From Pseudomonas lalucatii (lineage in GTDB: Bacteria; Pseudomonadota; Gammaproteobacteria; Pseudomonadales; Pseudomonadaceae): a DNA stretch of 64,000 nt. The notes beneath the pieces are model-generated. The model saw only the letters and a list, made by a program, of their open reading frames with translations, searched no databases and was not told where the DNA came from. Location of the stretch: NCBI RefSeq assembly GCF_018398425.1, contig NZ_JADPMV010000002.1, forward strand, positions 1,178,001-1,242,000, given 5' to 3'. This document shows positions 28,130-36,595 of this stretch, piece after piece (the first letter of the stretch is position 1; each line of letters begins with the position of its first letter). The position numbers were made by a program, and so were the translations under genes.

Positions 28130-28689
28130 CGGTCGGCCTCCCAGTCGCAGCGGCGCAGGCGATAGAGCACATGGCGACGCAGCCTATGCCCCGCCGGCAA
28201 TGCCGGGTGGTCGAAGTCGCCGGCCCCATCGTGGCGCAGGCCGATGGCTTGCATCACCCGCTGCGACGGCAGATTGTCCAGCGCGGTGAAGCTGACGATC
28301 TGCTCCAGGCCCAACCGCGCGAAGCCGCAGGCCAGGGCCGCTCGCGCCGCCTCGCTGGCCAGCCCCTGGCGCCAGTGGGCTCGGGCCAGGCGCCAGGCGA
28401 TCTCCACCGCCGGGCAGAACGGCGCGGCGAAGGTCACCGGGCGCAAGCCGGTGAAGCCGATGAAGGCGCCGCTGTCCCGGCGCTGCAGCGCCCACAGGCC
28501 ATAGCCGCGCTCGGCGAAGTCCGCCTCGATGCGCTCGGCCAGGCGGTCGCTTTCCTCGCGGCCGAGGCAGGCGGGAAAATGCCGCATCACTTCGGGGTCG
28601 CCGTTCAGCGCGGCGAAGGCCCCACGGTCCTCGACGCGCCAGGGGCGCAGTAGCAGGCGCGAAGTATGCAGTTCGATTGGGGCAGGCAT
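28126..28689 (-). CDS. GNAT-family N-acetyltransferase (RimJ/RimL type)
   Basis: 187 residues. It begins with the RimJ-like strand ELHTSRLLLRPWRVED; the acetyl-CoA loop motif is represented by HWRQGLASEAARAAL, and a C-terminal SFTALDNLPSQRVMQAIG block matches the family's NxxSxxVMxKxG pattern. It should acetylate an amine on a protein or small molecule. First gene of the leftward operon, overlapping the SagB-like gene by four bases. Confidence 0.9.
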   Translation of the reverse strand: MPAPIELHTSRLLLRPWRVEDRGAFAALNGDPEVMRHFPACLGREESDRLAERIEADFAERGYGLWALQRRDSGAFIGFTGLRPVTFAAPFCPAVEIAWRLARAHWRQGLASEAARAALACGFARLGLEQIVSFTALDNLPSQRVMQAIGLRHDGAGDFDHPALPAGHRLRRHVLYRLRRCDWEADR

Positions 28690-28757
28690 CGGCCCTCCAC
28701 TTGAGTCGCCAGGCGCAGCGCCGCCATACTCGGACGCTACATAAAGAGCCCTATTGT

Positions 28758-29678
28758 ATGCGCCTGCCGCTGGTCTACCACGACGACTACAGCCCGCCCT
28801 TCCCGGCCGGGCACCGCTTCCCCATGGAGAAGTTCCGCCTGCTGCGCGACCACCTGGTGGACAGCGCCCTGGTCGCCGATGCCGAGCTGCTGCGCCCCGA
28901 GCTATGCCCTGCCGAGGTCCTGGCCCTGGCCCACTGCCCGGCCTATATCGCGCGCTATATGAGCGGCGAGCTGCCGCGCGAGGACCAGCGCCGCCTCGGC
29001 CTGCCCTGGAGCGAGGCCCTGGCCCGGCGCACCGTGCGTGCGGTGGGCGGCTCGCTGCTGACCGCCGAGCTGGCGCTCCGGCACGGCCTGGCCTGCCACC
29101 TGGCCGGCGGCACCCACCACGCCCACTACGACTTTCCGGCCGGCTTCTGCATCTTCAACGACCTGGCGGTGATCGCCCGCTACCTGCTGGCCGCCGGCAA
29201 GGCCCAGCGCGTGCTGATCTTCGACTGCGACGTGCACCAGGGCGACGGCACCGCGCGCCTGCTGGCCGACTGCCCCGAGGCGGTCACCGTGTCGCTGCAC
29301 TGCCAGCAGAACTTCCCCGCGCGCAAGGCCGACAGCGACTGGGACATCCCCCTGCTCCGGGGCATGGGCGACGCCGCCTACCTCAGGGTGGTGGACGACA
29401 CGCTGAACTACCTGCTGCCGCTCTATCAACCGGACATCGTGCTGTACGACGCCGGCGTCGACGTGCACCGGGACGACGCCCTGGGCTACCTGCAACTGAC
29501 CGACCAGGGCCTGACGGCCCGCGACGAGGCCGTGCTCCACCACTGCCTCGGCCGCGACATCCCGGTGATGGGGGTGATCGGCGGCGGCTACGACCAGGAC
29601 CGCGCAGCCCTGGCCCGGCGCCACGGCATCCTCCACCACAGCGCGGCGAGGGTCTGGGCCGAGCACGGCCTGGGCTGA
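28758..29678 (+). CDS. Histone-deacetylase-family hydrolase
   Basis: 306 residues of the arginase/deacetylase fold. Zinc and catalytic motifs are visible: tandem His in GTHHAHYDFPAGFCIFND, DCDVHQGDGTA (metal Asp and His), YDAGVDVHRDDALG (second metal Asp) and the GGGYDQD tyrosine loop. Bacterial relatives deacetylate acetyl-lysine, acetoin-linked or polyamine substrates; the substrate here is unknown. The start is the ATG at 28758. It is divergent from the GNAT gene across 68 bases, which pairs an acetyltransferase with a deacetylase around one control region. Confidence 0.9.
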   Translation: MRLPLVYHDDYSPPFPAGHRFPMEKFRLLRDHLVDSALVADAELLRPELCPAEVLALAHCPAYIARYMSGELPREDQRRLGLPWSEALARRTVRAVGGSLLTAELALRHGLACHLAGGTHHAHYDFPAGFCIFNDLAVIARYLLAAGKAQRVLIFDCDVHQGDGTARLLADCPEAVTVSLHCQQNFPARKADSDWDIPLLRGMGDAAYLRVVDDTLNYLLPLYQPDIVLYDAGVDVHRDDALGYLQLTDQGLTARDEAVLHHCLGRDIPVMGVIGGGYDQDRAALARRHGILHHSAARVWAEHGLG

Positions 29679-29778
29679 GCGGAAAATCCGATAACTGTAC
29701 ATTCATACAGATAAAAGTTGCCCGAACGGCCTTTCCTGCCCATGCTTGGTACCATCGCGATCATCGATGCCAGCCGCC

Positions 29779-31716
29779 ATGCGTCTCTACCTCTGCGAAA
29801 AACCCTCCCAGGCCAAGGACATCGCCCAGGTGCTCGGCGCCAGCCGGCGCGGCGACGGCTGCTGGCTGGGCAGCAACGTCACCGTGACCTGGTGCATCGG
29901 CCACCTGCTGGAAACCGCGCCGCCGGACGCCTATGACGCCCGCTACAAGCGCTGGGACCTCGCCGACCTGCCCATAGTCCCGCAGCAGTGGAAGATGCTG
30001 GTCAAGAGCAAGACCGCCGGCCAGTTCAAGGCGGTCAAGCGCCTGCTCGGCGAGGCCAGGGAGCTGGTGATCGCCACCGATGCCGACCGCGAGGGCGAGA
30101 TGATCGCCCGCGAGCTGGTGGAGCACTGCCGCTACCGCGGCCCCATCCAGCGCCTGTGGCTGTCGGCGCTGGACGAGGCCTCTATTCGCAAGGCCCTGGC
30201 GGCGCTCAAGCCGGGGGCCGAGACCTTCAGCCTGTACCACGCGGCGCTCGGCCGCTCGCGCGCCGACTGGCTGATCGGCATGAACATGAGCCGGCTGTTC
30301 ACCCTGCTCGGTCGCCAGTCCGGCTACCAGGGCGTGCTGCCGGTGGGCCGGGTGCAGACGCCGACCCTGCGCCTGGTGGTGGACCGCGACCGCAGCATCG
30401 CCGCCTTCGTGCCGGTGCCCTACTGGGCCATCGAGGTGCAGCTTGCCAGCGACGGCATCGTCTTCGCCGCCCAGTGGCGCGCCAACCCGGACGCCTGCGA
30501 CGAGCAGGGCCGCTGCCTGAACCCGGCCTTGGCCCGGGAGGCGGCGGGCGCCATGACGGCCGCCGCCAGCGCCCGCCTGGTGCGCCTGCGCACCGAGCGC
30601 CTGCGCGAGGTGGCGCCGCTGCCGTTCGACCTGGGCACCCTGCAGGAGGTCTGCTCCAAGCGGCTCGGCCTGGGCGCCCAGGAGACCCTGGACATCGCCC
30701 AGGCGCTCTACGAAACCCACAAGCTCATCACCTACCCGCGCAGCGACTGCGGCTACCTGCCGCTGAGCCAGCACGGCGAGGCGCCGGCGATCCTCGCGGC
30801 CCTGGGCCGCGCCGACCCGGCCCTGGGAAAGCTGATGGCACACGTCGATGCGCAGCGTCGCTCGCGGGCCTGGAACGACGCCAGGGTCGGCGCCCACCAC
30901 GGCATCATCCCCACCGCCGCGGCGCTCGCCTCGGCGCGCCTGAGCGGCAAGCCGCGCGCGGTCTACCAACTGATCCGCGCCCGCTACCTGGCGCAGTTTC
31001 TGCCCAACCACGAATACGACCGCACCCAGGCCGACTTCGACTGCGCCGGCCAGGCCCTGCGCGCGGTGGGCAAGCAGATCGTCGAGCCCGGCTGGAAGCG
31101 CGCCCTGCCCCAGGCGCTGGCGGCGGCCAAGGGCGACGAGGCGGCCGGCGCGCAGGCCCTGCCGCCGCTGCGCGAGGGCCAGGCCTGCGCCGTCGCCGAG
31201 GTGCAGCTGAAGGACCAGCAGACCCAGCCGCCCAAGCCCTTCACCGAGGGCGACCTGATCAAGGCGATGAAGCACGTCGCCAAGCTGGTGGACGACCCGC
31301 GCCTCAAGCAGAAGCTCAAGGACACCACCGGCATCGGCACCGAGGCGACCCGCGCCGGGATCATCCAGGGCCTGCTCGAGCGCGGCTACCTGCGCAAGCA
31401 GGGCAAGGCCCTGGCCGCCACACCGGCCGCCTTCAGCCTGATCGACGCGGTGCCCCGCGCCATCGCCGATCCCGGCACCACGGCCATCTGGGAGCAGGCC
31501 CTGGACATGGTGCAGAGCGGCGAGATGAGCCTGGAGGAATTCGTCGCCAAGCAGTCGGCCTGGATGAGCAAGCAGGTACAGCGCTGCGCCGGCCTGCGCC
31601 TGAGCATCAGCGGCCCGGCGGCAGCACAGGGCGCGGCGCCCTGGAAGAAGAAACGCCGGCCGGGCAAGGCCAAGGCGACGGCCAGGCGCCCGCGCAAGAC
31701 CCCGGCGCCGAGCTGA
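29779..31716 (+). CDS. topB: DNA topoisomerase III
   Basis: 645 residues. A Toprim domain begins the protein (LYLCEKPSQAKDIA with Glu7; ATDADREGEM). The active-site tyrosine is Tyr319 in ITYPRSDCGYLP, and GRVQTPTLRLVVDRD is the family motif before it. Topo IA domains extend to about residue 600; the tail is Lys/Arg/Pro-rich and there is no zinc-finger region, as in E. coli TopB (about 650 residues). It decatenates DNA and resolves recombination intermediates with RecQ. The ATG starting MRLYLCEK is chosen by family alignment; in-frame starts upstream would add a non-conserved extension. Confidence 0.95.
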   Translation: MRLYLCEKPSQAKDIAQVLGASRRGDGCWLGSNVTVTWCIGHLLETAPPDAYDARYKRWDLADLPIVPQQWKMLVKSKTAGQFKAVKRLLGEARELVIATDADREGEMIARELVEHCRYRGPIQRLWLSALDEASIRKALAALKPGAETFSLYHAALGRSRADWLIGMNMSRLFTLLGRQSGYQGVLPVGRVQTPTLRLVVDRDRSIAAFVPVPYWAIEVQLASDGIVFAAQWRANPDACDEQGRCLNPALAREAAGAMTAAASARLVRLRTERLREVAPLPFDLGTLQEVCSKRLGLGAQETLDIAQALYETHKLITYPRSDCGYLPLSQHGEAPAILAALGRADPALGKLMAHVDAQRRSRAWNDARVGAHHGIIPTAAALASARLSGKPRAVYQLIRARYLAQFLPNHEYDRTQADFDCAGQALRAVGKQIVEPGWKRALPQALAAAKGDEAAGAQALPPLREGQACAVAEVQLKDQQTQPPKPFTEGDLIKAMKHVAKLVDDPRLKQKLKDTTGIGTEATRAGIIQGLLERGYLRKQGKALAATPAAFSLIDAVPRAIADPGTTAIWEQALDMVQSGEMSLEEFVAKQSAWMSKQVQRCAGLRLSISGPAAAQGAAPWKKKRRPGKAKATARRPRKTPAPS

Positions 31717-31958
31717 GCGCGGTCCGTGCCGACTGGCCGCGCGTCCCGCCAACCGGAGTGAACCCAGGCCGGCCTGCGCTGTCTGTCTGCGGGAGGCCTC
31801 AGGGATGACGCGGCGGGTTCGGAACCCGTTCCCCGCCTCTCGCCCGAACCTTGCGGGCACGCCCGCCGGCTCGGCTGGCACCACGCGCGGGGCTGCGGCT
31901 CCTGCATTCACCGGCCCGGTCAGCGGAGCCTTTACCCCTAATTCATGTGAAGATCGCC

Positions 31959-32618
31959 ATGCCCCCAGCTCATCACCTTTACCTCCAGGGCTCCGGCCTT
32001 TCCTGGCGCCTGCGCCGCGCCTTGGCCGGCGCCCTGCTCGGCCTGCTGGCCAGCGGCCTGGCCCAGGCCGCCGGCAACGAGCGTTGGGTCAGCGACAGCC
32101 TGCAGACCTATGTGCGCAGCGGCCCGACCGACGGCTACCGCATCGTCGGCACCCTCAAGTCCGGGCAGAAGGTCGAGCTGCTCGCCACCCAGGGCGACTA
32201 CAGCAAGGTGCGCAGCGAGTCCGGCGACAGCGTGTGGATTCCCAGCCGCGACCTGCAGGAGATGCCGGGCCAAGCCGAGCGCCTGCCCCAGCTGGAGCAG
32301 CAGGTGGCCGAGCTCGGCGCCCAGCTCAAGGGCATCGACGACAGCTGGCAGACCCGGGTCCAGGGCATGCAGGAGACCCTGGACTCGCGCAAGGCGCTGA
32401 TCGACGAACTGCAGACCACCCGCCAGGCCCTGACCGCCGAGCTGAGCGCGACCCAGTCGGAACTGCGCAGCACCCAGGCCCGCCTCGGCGATGAGAACAG
32501 CCGCCTGCTGATGCGCTACCTGGTCTACGGCGGCGGCATCGCCGGCGCCGGCCTGCTGCTCGGGCTGATCCTGCCGTCGATGACCCGCCGGCGCAAACGC
32601 AACGACCAGTGGTTCTGA
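31959..32618 (+). CDS. SH3-domain membrane-anchored protein (TIGR04211/YgiM-like)
   Basis: 219 residues. A signal segment ends near residue 38 (GLLASGLAQAAG). A bacterial SH3 domain at about 42-105 (YVRSGPTDGYRIVGTLKSGQ, WIPSRDLQ), a coiled coil at about 110-180 rich in Gln/Glu/Leu, a membrane helix (YGGGIAGAGLLLGLILP) and a basic tail (RRRKRN) follow. This matches the TIGR04211 SH3-and-anchor family, periplasmic proteins of unknown role, possibly in envelope structure. The 242 bases upstream hold no gene that I can see. Confidence 0.88.
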   Translation: MPPAHHLYLQGSGLSWRLRRALAGALLGLLASGLAQAAGNERWVSDSLQTYVRSGPTDGYRIVGTLKSGQKVELLATQGDYSKVRSESGDSVWIPSRDLQEMPGQAERLPQLEQQVAELGAQLKGIDDSWQTRVQGMQETLDSRKALIDELQTTRQALTAELSATQSELRSTQARLGDENSRLLMRYLVYGGGIAGAGLLLGLILPSMTRRRKRNDQWF

Positions 32619-32707
32619 GGCTGGCGCCGACCGGATAGGTGCAGGCCGAGGGCTCCGGCGGCGGGCTGGGGTAGAATGCGCCCTTTCCACCCGCCAGCGA
32701 CCCGTCC

Positions 32708-33946
32708 ATGACCGACTCGGCCCCTCACCCTGTCCCCCGCGCCGCCATCATCGGCGGCGGCCCCGCCGGCCTGATGGCCGCCGAGGTCCTGGCCCTGGCC
32801 GGCATTCGGGTCGACCTGTATGACGCCATGCCGTCGGTGGGGCGCAAGTTCCTGCTGGCCGGGGTCGGCGGCATGAATATCACCCACTCGGAAGCCAAGA
32901 GTGCGTTCCTCGGCCGCTACGGCCAGCGCCAGAGCGAGATCAGCCGACTGCTCGCAGACTTCGACGCCGAGGCCCTGTGCGCCTGGATTCACGGCCTGGG
33001 CATCGACACCTTCGTCGGCACCTCGGGCCGGGTGTTTCCCACCGACATGAAGGCCGCACCGCTGCTGCGCGCCTGGCTCAAGCGCCTGCGGGAGCTGGGT
33101 GTGCAGCTCCACACCCGCCATCGCTGGCTGGGCTGGGCGGCGGACGGCGACCTGCGCCTGGCCACGCCCGCCGGCGAGATCAACCTGCGGGCGGACGCCA
33201 CCCTGCTGGCCCTGGGCGGCGGCAGCTGGGCGCGACTGGGCTCCGATGGCGCCTGGGTGCCCCTGCTGCAGGCCCGCGGCATCAAGACCGCGCCGCTGCA
33301 GCCGAGCAATTGCGGCTTCGAGGTAACGGGCTGGAGTCAGCTGCTGCGGGAGAAGTTCGCCGGCGCGCCGCTGAAGAGCGTCAGCCTGCGCCTGGGCGAC
33401 GAACCGCCGCGCCTGGGCGAGTTCGTGCTCACCGAAACCGGGGTGGAAGGCAGCCTGGTCTACGCCCTGTCGGCCGCCATTCGCCAGCGGATCAACCAGC
33501 AGGGCCGCGCCACCGTGACACTCGACCTGCTGCCGCAGAGCCCGCTGGCCAAGGTGCAGGCGGCGCTGAGCAAGCCGCGCGGCGCCCACTCCATGGCCAA
33601 GCACCTGCATCGCCAGGTCGGCATCGATGGGGTCAAGGCCGCCCTGCTGCGCGAGCTGGCGGCGCAAGACTGCTTCACCGAGCCGGCGCGCCTGGCCGCC
33701 GCGCTCAAGGCCCTGCCGCTGCCCCTGGTGCGGCCACGGCCGCTGGACGAGGCGATCAGCAGCGCCGGCGGCGTGCCCTTCGAGGCGTTGGACAAGGGTT
33801 TGATGCTCGAGGCGATGCCGGGGCTGTTCTGCGCCGGCGAGATGCTCGACTGGGAGGCGCCGACCGGCGGCTACCTGCTCACCGCCTGCTTCGCCAGCGG
33901 CCGGGCCGCCGGGCTGGGCATGCTCGACTGGCTGCACAACCGCTAG
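32708..33946 (+). CDS. TIGR03862 family flavoprotein
   Basis: 412 residues. The FAD Rossmann motif is AAIIGGGPAGLMAAEVL near the N terminus, followed by VGRKFLLAGVGGMNITH, the mark of HI0933-like flavoproteins. The second dinucleotide-related region is ATLLALGGGSWARLGSDG, and the C terminus (EMLDWEAPTGGYLLTACFASG) closes the FAD site. TIGR03862 members are uncharacterised NAD(P)/FAD oxidoreductases. A TAGAAT -10-like box lies 30 bases upstream. The TAG stop codon belongs to an inverted repeat shared with the convergent rhlE. Confidence 0.9.
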   Translation: MTDSAPHPVPRAAIIGGGPAGLMAAEVLALAGIRVDLYDAMPSVGRKFLLAGVGGMNITHSEAKSAFLGRYGQRQSEISRLLADFDAEALCAWIHGLGIDTFVGTSGRVFPTDMKAAPLLRAWLKRLRELGVQLHTRHRWLGWAADGDLRLATPAGEINLRADATLLALGGGSWARLGSDGAWVPLLQARGIKTAPLQPSNCGFEVTGWSQLLREKFAGAPLKSVSLRLGDEPPRLGEFVLTETGVEGSLVYALSAAIRQRINQQGRATVTLDLLPQSPLAKVQAALSKPRGAHSMAKHLHRQVGIDGVKAALLRELAAQDCFTEPARLAAALKALPLPLVRPRPLDEAISSAGGVPFEALDKGLMLEAMPGLFCAGEMLDWEAPTGGYLLTACFASGRAAGLGMLDWLHNR

Positions 33947-34000
33947 GGTGCGCCGCGCGCACCACTAACCACAGATACCCGGTGCGCACGGCGCACCCTA
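33944..34000. repeat. Inverted repeat 'TAGGGTGCGCC', copy 2, spanning two stop codons
   Basis: TAGGGTGCGCC at 33944-33954 and its complement GGCGCACCCTA at 33990-34000. The first TAG is the stop of the rightward flavoprotein gene; the complementary TAG is the stop of leftward rhlE. The element thus forms the shared 3' end of both convergent genes and probably folds into a hairpin in either transcript. Confidence 0.85.
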
Positions 34001-35344
34001 CGGCTTGCGGCCGCCCTTGGCCGGCTTGCCGCCGAAGCTCGGCACCTTGCGCACCGCCTTGGCCTTGGGCGTGTCGTCCTCCTCGAACCAGTTGCCGAGG
34101 TGCACCTTGCCCTTGCCGACGGCTTTGCCCGCGCCGGGTATGAGTTTCTGCTTGGGCTTCTTCGGTTTCTTCAGCACCAGGCCGCCGGCCTGGGTGACGG
34201 GCACCCTGTGGTCGGGGATGAAGTCCGGCTCGTCGACGCGCTGGATCACCTGGTTGATCAGGGTCTCGATGGCCGCCAGCTGTTCCACCTCGTCGGCGCA
34301 CACCAGGGAGACCGCCTGGCCGGTGGCGCCGGCGCGGCCGGTGCGGCCGATGCGGTGCACGTAGTCCTCGGCGACGATCGGCAGGTCGAAGTTGACCACC
34401 AGGGGCAGGTCGTCGATGTCCAGGCCGCGGGCCGCCACGTCGGTGGCCACCAGCACCCGCACCTCGCCCTGTTTGAAGCGCTGCAGGGCGCGCAGGCGGG
34501 TCGGCTGCGGCTTGTCACCGTGGATCGCCTCGGCGTCGATGCCGGCCTGCTGCAGCTGCGCCTCCAGCTCGTCGACGCCCTTGCGGGTCTTGGCGAAGAC
34601 CAGCACCTGGCTCCAGCGCTTTTCCTGATACAGGTGCAGGAACAGCTCGGCCTTGCGCTTCTTGTCCACCGGGATCAGCCACTGCTTGACCGACTTGGCC
34701 GCGGCGTTGCGCGGGCTGACCTCGATGGACAGCGGATCGCGCAGCAGCTCCTTGGCCATGGCGCGGATCGCCTCGGAGAAGGTCGCGGAGAACAGCAGGG
34801 TCTGGCGCTTTTTCGGCAGGGCGCAGAACAGCTCGTCCAGCTCACGGGCGAAGCCCAGGTCGAGCATGCGGTCGGCCTCATCCAGCACCAGAGTCTGCAG
34901 CTGGTTGAACTTCACCGCGTTCTGCCGGTACAGGTCGAGCAGCCGCCCGGGGGTGGCCACCAGCACGTCCAGACCCTTGCGCAGCTTCATCATCTGCGGA
35001 TTGATGCTGACCCCGCCGTACACCGCGTAGCTGCGCAGCGGCAGGTGCTGGCCGTAGGCCTGAAAGCTCTGCTGCACCTGCTCGGCCAGCTCGCGGGTCG
35101 GCACCAGCACCAGGACGCGCACCGAGTTGGCGGTCACCACCGGTCCCTCCATCATCAGCCTCTGCAGCAGCGGCAGGGCGAAGCCGGCGGTCTTGCCGGT
35201 GCCGGTCTGCGCCGCGGCCATCAGGTCGCGGCCCTTGAGGATCGGCGGGATGGCCTGGGTCTGGACGGGGGACGGGGTCTGGTAGTCGAGGCCGGCGAGG
35301 CTGCGCAGCAGCGGCTCGATCAAGCCGAGGGAGGCGAAAGTCAT
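33998..35344 (-). CDS. rhlE: DEAD-box ATP-dependent RNA helicase, RhlE type
   Basis: 448 residues. All DEAD-box motifs are visible: Q motif (TPSPVQTQAIP), Walker A with Lys51 (AQTGTGKT), PTRELA, TPGRLLD, LDEADRMLD, SAT, VLVFAKTRKG, VATDVAARGLD and HRIGRTGRAG. The C-terminal tail (about 375-448) is Lys/Gly-rich, typical of RhlE-like helicases that act on ribosomal or mRNA. The position and size fit PA3950 of P. aeruginosa. It is convergent with the TIGR03862 gene, both ending inside a repeat. Confidence 0.92.
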   Translation of the reverse strand: MTFASLGLIEPLLRSLAGLDYQTPSPVQTQAIPPILKGRDLMAAAQTGTGKTAGFALPLLQRLMMEGPVVTANSVRVLVLVPTRELAEQVQQSFQAYGQHLPLRSYAVYGGVSINPQMMKLRKGLDVLVATPGRLLDLYRQNAVKFNQLQTLVLDEADRMLDLGFARELDELFCALPKKRQTLLFSATFSEAIRAMAKELLRDPLSIEVSPRNAAAKSVKQWLIPVDKKRKAELFLHLYQEKRWSQVLVFAKTRKGVDELEAQLQQAGIDAEAIHGDKPQPTRLRALQRFKQGEVRVLVATDVAARGLDIDDLPLVVNFDLPIVAEDYVHRIGRTGRAGATGQAVSLVCADEVEQLAAIETLINQVIQRVDEPDFIPDHRVPVTQAGGLVLKKPKKPKQKLIPGAGKAVGKGKVHLGNWFEEDDTPKAKAVRKVPSFGGKPAKGGRKP

Positions 35345-35414
35345 GGTGATTCAACCGGGCGTCAGCGCGCGAATGCAAAGGCGCGCAGTTTAACAGCCCG
35401 GCGCCGGCGCGCCG

Positions 35415-36026
35415 CTAATTCAGTCGTGCCAGGGCCTGGGGGATCTTCGCCGCCGGCACCTTCTGCAGGCTGCACAGCAGGCCATGGCTGACCTCGGCGA
35501 TGCCGTGGCGCTCGCGCAACAGCGCGGCCATGAAGCCCAGCAGGTTGGCCGCCATCTCGGCGTCGGCCAGGGCGCGGTGGGCCTGGCCGGTGTCCGGCAG
35601 CCGCGCCCAGCGATTGAGCACGCCGAGCTTGTGGCTGGGCGCCTGGGGCAGCAGGCGCCGCGCCAGCAGCAGCGAACAGGCGAACGGCTGCACGCGGCGA
35701 CGGCCGATCAGGCCCAGCTCGGCATCCCAGAATTTCTGGTCGAAGGCCGCGTTGTGCGCCAGCAGCGGCGCATCGCCGACGAAATCCGCCACTTCGGCCA
35801 TCACCCGGGCCGTCGGCGGCGCGTCGCGCAGCATGGCGTTGCTGATGCCGGTGAGCTGCTCGATAAAGGCCGGCACCCGCACGCCAGCGTTCATCAGGCT
35901 CTGGTAACGGTCGACGACGCGCCCGCCCTCGACCAGCACCACGCCGATCTCGGTGGCGCGGGCGCCCTGGGCCGGGGTCAGGCCGGTGGTCTCGAAGTCG
36001 AGTACGGCGATGCGTTCGGCGGGCAT
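35415..36026 (-). CDS. DEDDh 3'-5' exonuclease (DnaQ-like)
   Basis: 203 residues. The exonuclease core is at about 1-170: ExoI with Asp/Glu in LDFETTGL, ExoII Asp in LAHNAAFDQKF, and ExoIII His and Asp in HRALADAEM. It is a stand-alone polymerase-III-epsilon-like exonuclease that could act in DNA repair or RNA turnover; no polymerase or PHP domain is attached. The ATG is two bases after the stop of the NYN gene, so they are co-transcribed. Confidence 0.9.
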   Translation of the reverse strand: MPAERIAVLDFETTGLTPAQGARATEIGVVLVEGGRVVDRYQSLMNAGVRVPAFIEQLTGISNAMLRDAPPTARVMAEVADFVGDAPLLAHNAAFDQKFWDAELGLIGRRRVQPFACSLLLARRLLPQAPSHKLGVLNRWARLPDTGQAHRALADAEMAANLLGFMAALLRERHGIAEVSHGLLCSLQKVPAAKIPQALARLN

Positions 36027-36028
36027 GG

Positions 36029-36505
36029 TCAGTTCCTCAGCAGCAGTGCGCCTTCGATCGGCACGTAGCGGCTGGCGGCGCGCACCAGCGATTGCGCGGT
36101 CAGCCCCGGCACACCATAGGCCACCGCCTCGACGCCCTGGCTGCGCACCTTGTCCAGCAGCAGGTCGAAGTCGCCGTCGCCGGAGGCCAGCACCACCTCG
36201 TCGACCCGGCTTACGGCATCGAGCACGTCGATGCAGATGCCGACGTCCCAGTCGCCCTTGGCCGAGCCGTCGCTGCGCTGGATATAGGGCTTGAGCTTCA
36301 CGGTGAAGCCGAGATTGCGCAGGATCTGCTGGAACTGCTGCTGCTTGGGGTCGCCGCGGTCGATGGCATAGGCGTAGGCCTCGACGATCTGCCCCTGAGC
36401 GCCGATGTCGGCCCACAGCGCGGCATAGTCGAAGTGGCAGCCATAGGCCTGGCGCACGGTGTAGTAGAGGTTCTGCACGTCGGCGAATACGGCGATTTTC
36501 TTCAC
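36029..36505 (-). CDS. NYN domain (LabA/DUF88-like) putative ribonuclease
   Basis: 158 residues. The PIN-like NYN fold has its acidic residues in AVFADVQNLYYTV, GDWDVGICIDV and VVLASGDGDFDLLL. Such proteins cut or bind RNA. The start is GTG at 36505, chosen because the protein should begin with the first beta strand (KKIAVFADVQN) and a GAGGA site lies just upstream. It is coupled to the downstream DnaQ-like exonuclease gene (two-base gap), which suggests a shared role in nucleic-acid turnover. Confidence 0.88.
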   Translation of the reverse strand: MKKIAVFADVQNLYYTVRQAYGCHFDYAALWADIGAQGQIVEAYAYAIDRGDPKQQQFQQILRNLGFTVKLKPYIQRSDGSAKGDWDVGICIDVLDAVSRVDEVVLASGDGDFDLLLDKVRSQGVEAVAYGVPGLTAQSLVRAASRYVPIEGALLLRN

Positions 36506-36595
36506 CCGGGGTCCTCGGCTGGCGGCTGACGAAGGGCAGGCGCAGGGGTTAGAGTCGGGCGCCAGTATGCCAGCCTGCGACCAAGGACAGTCGAA

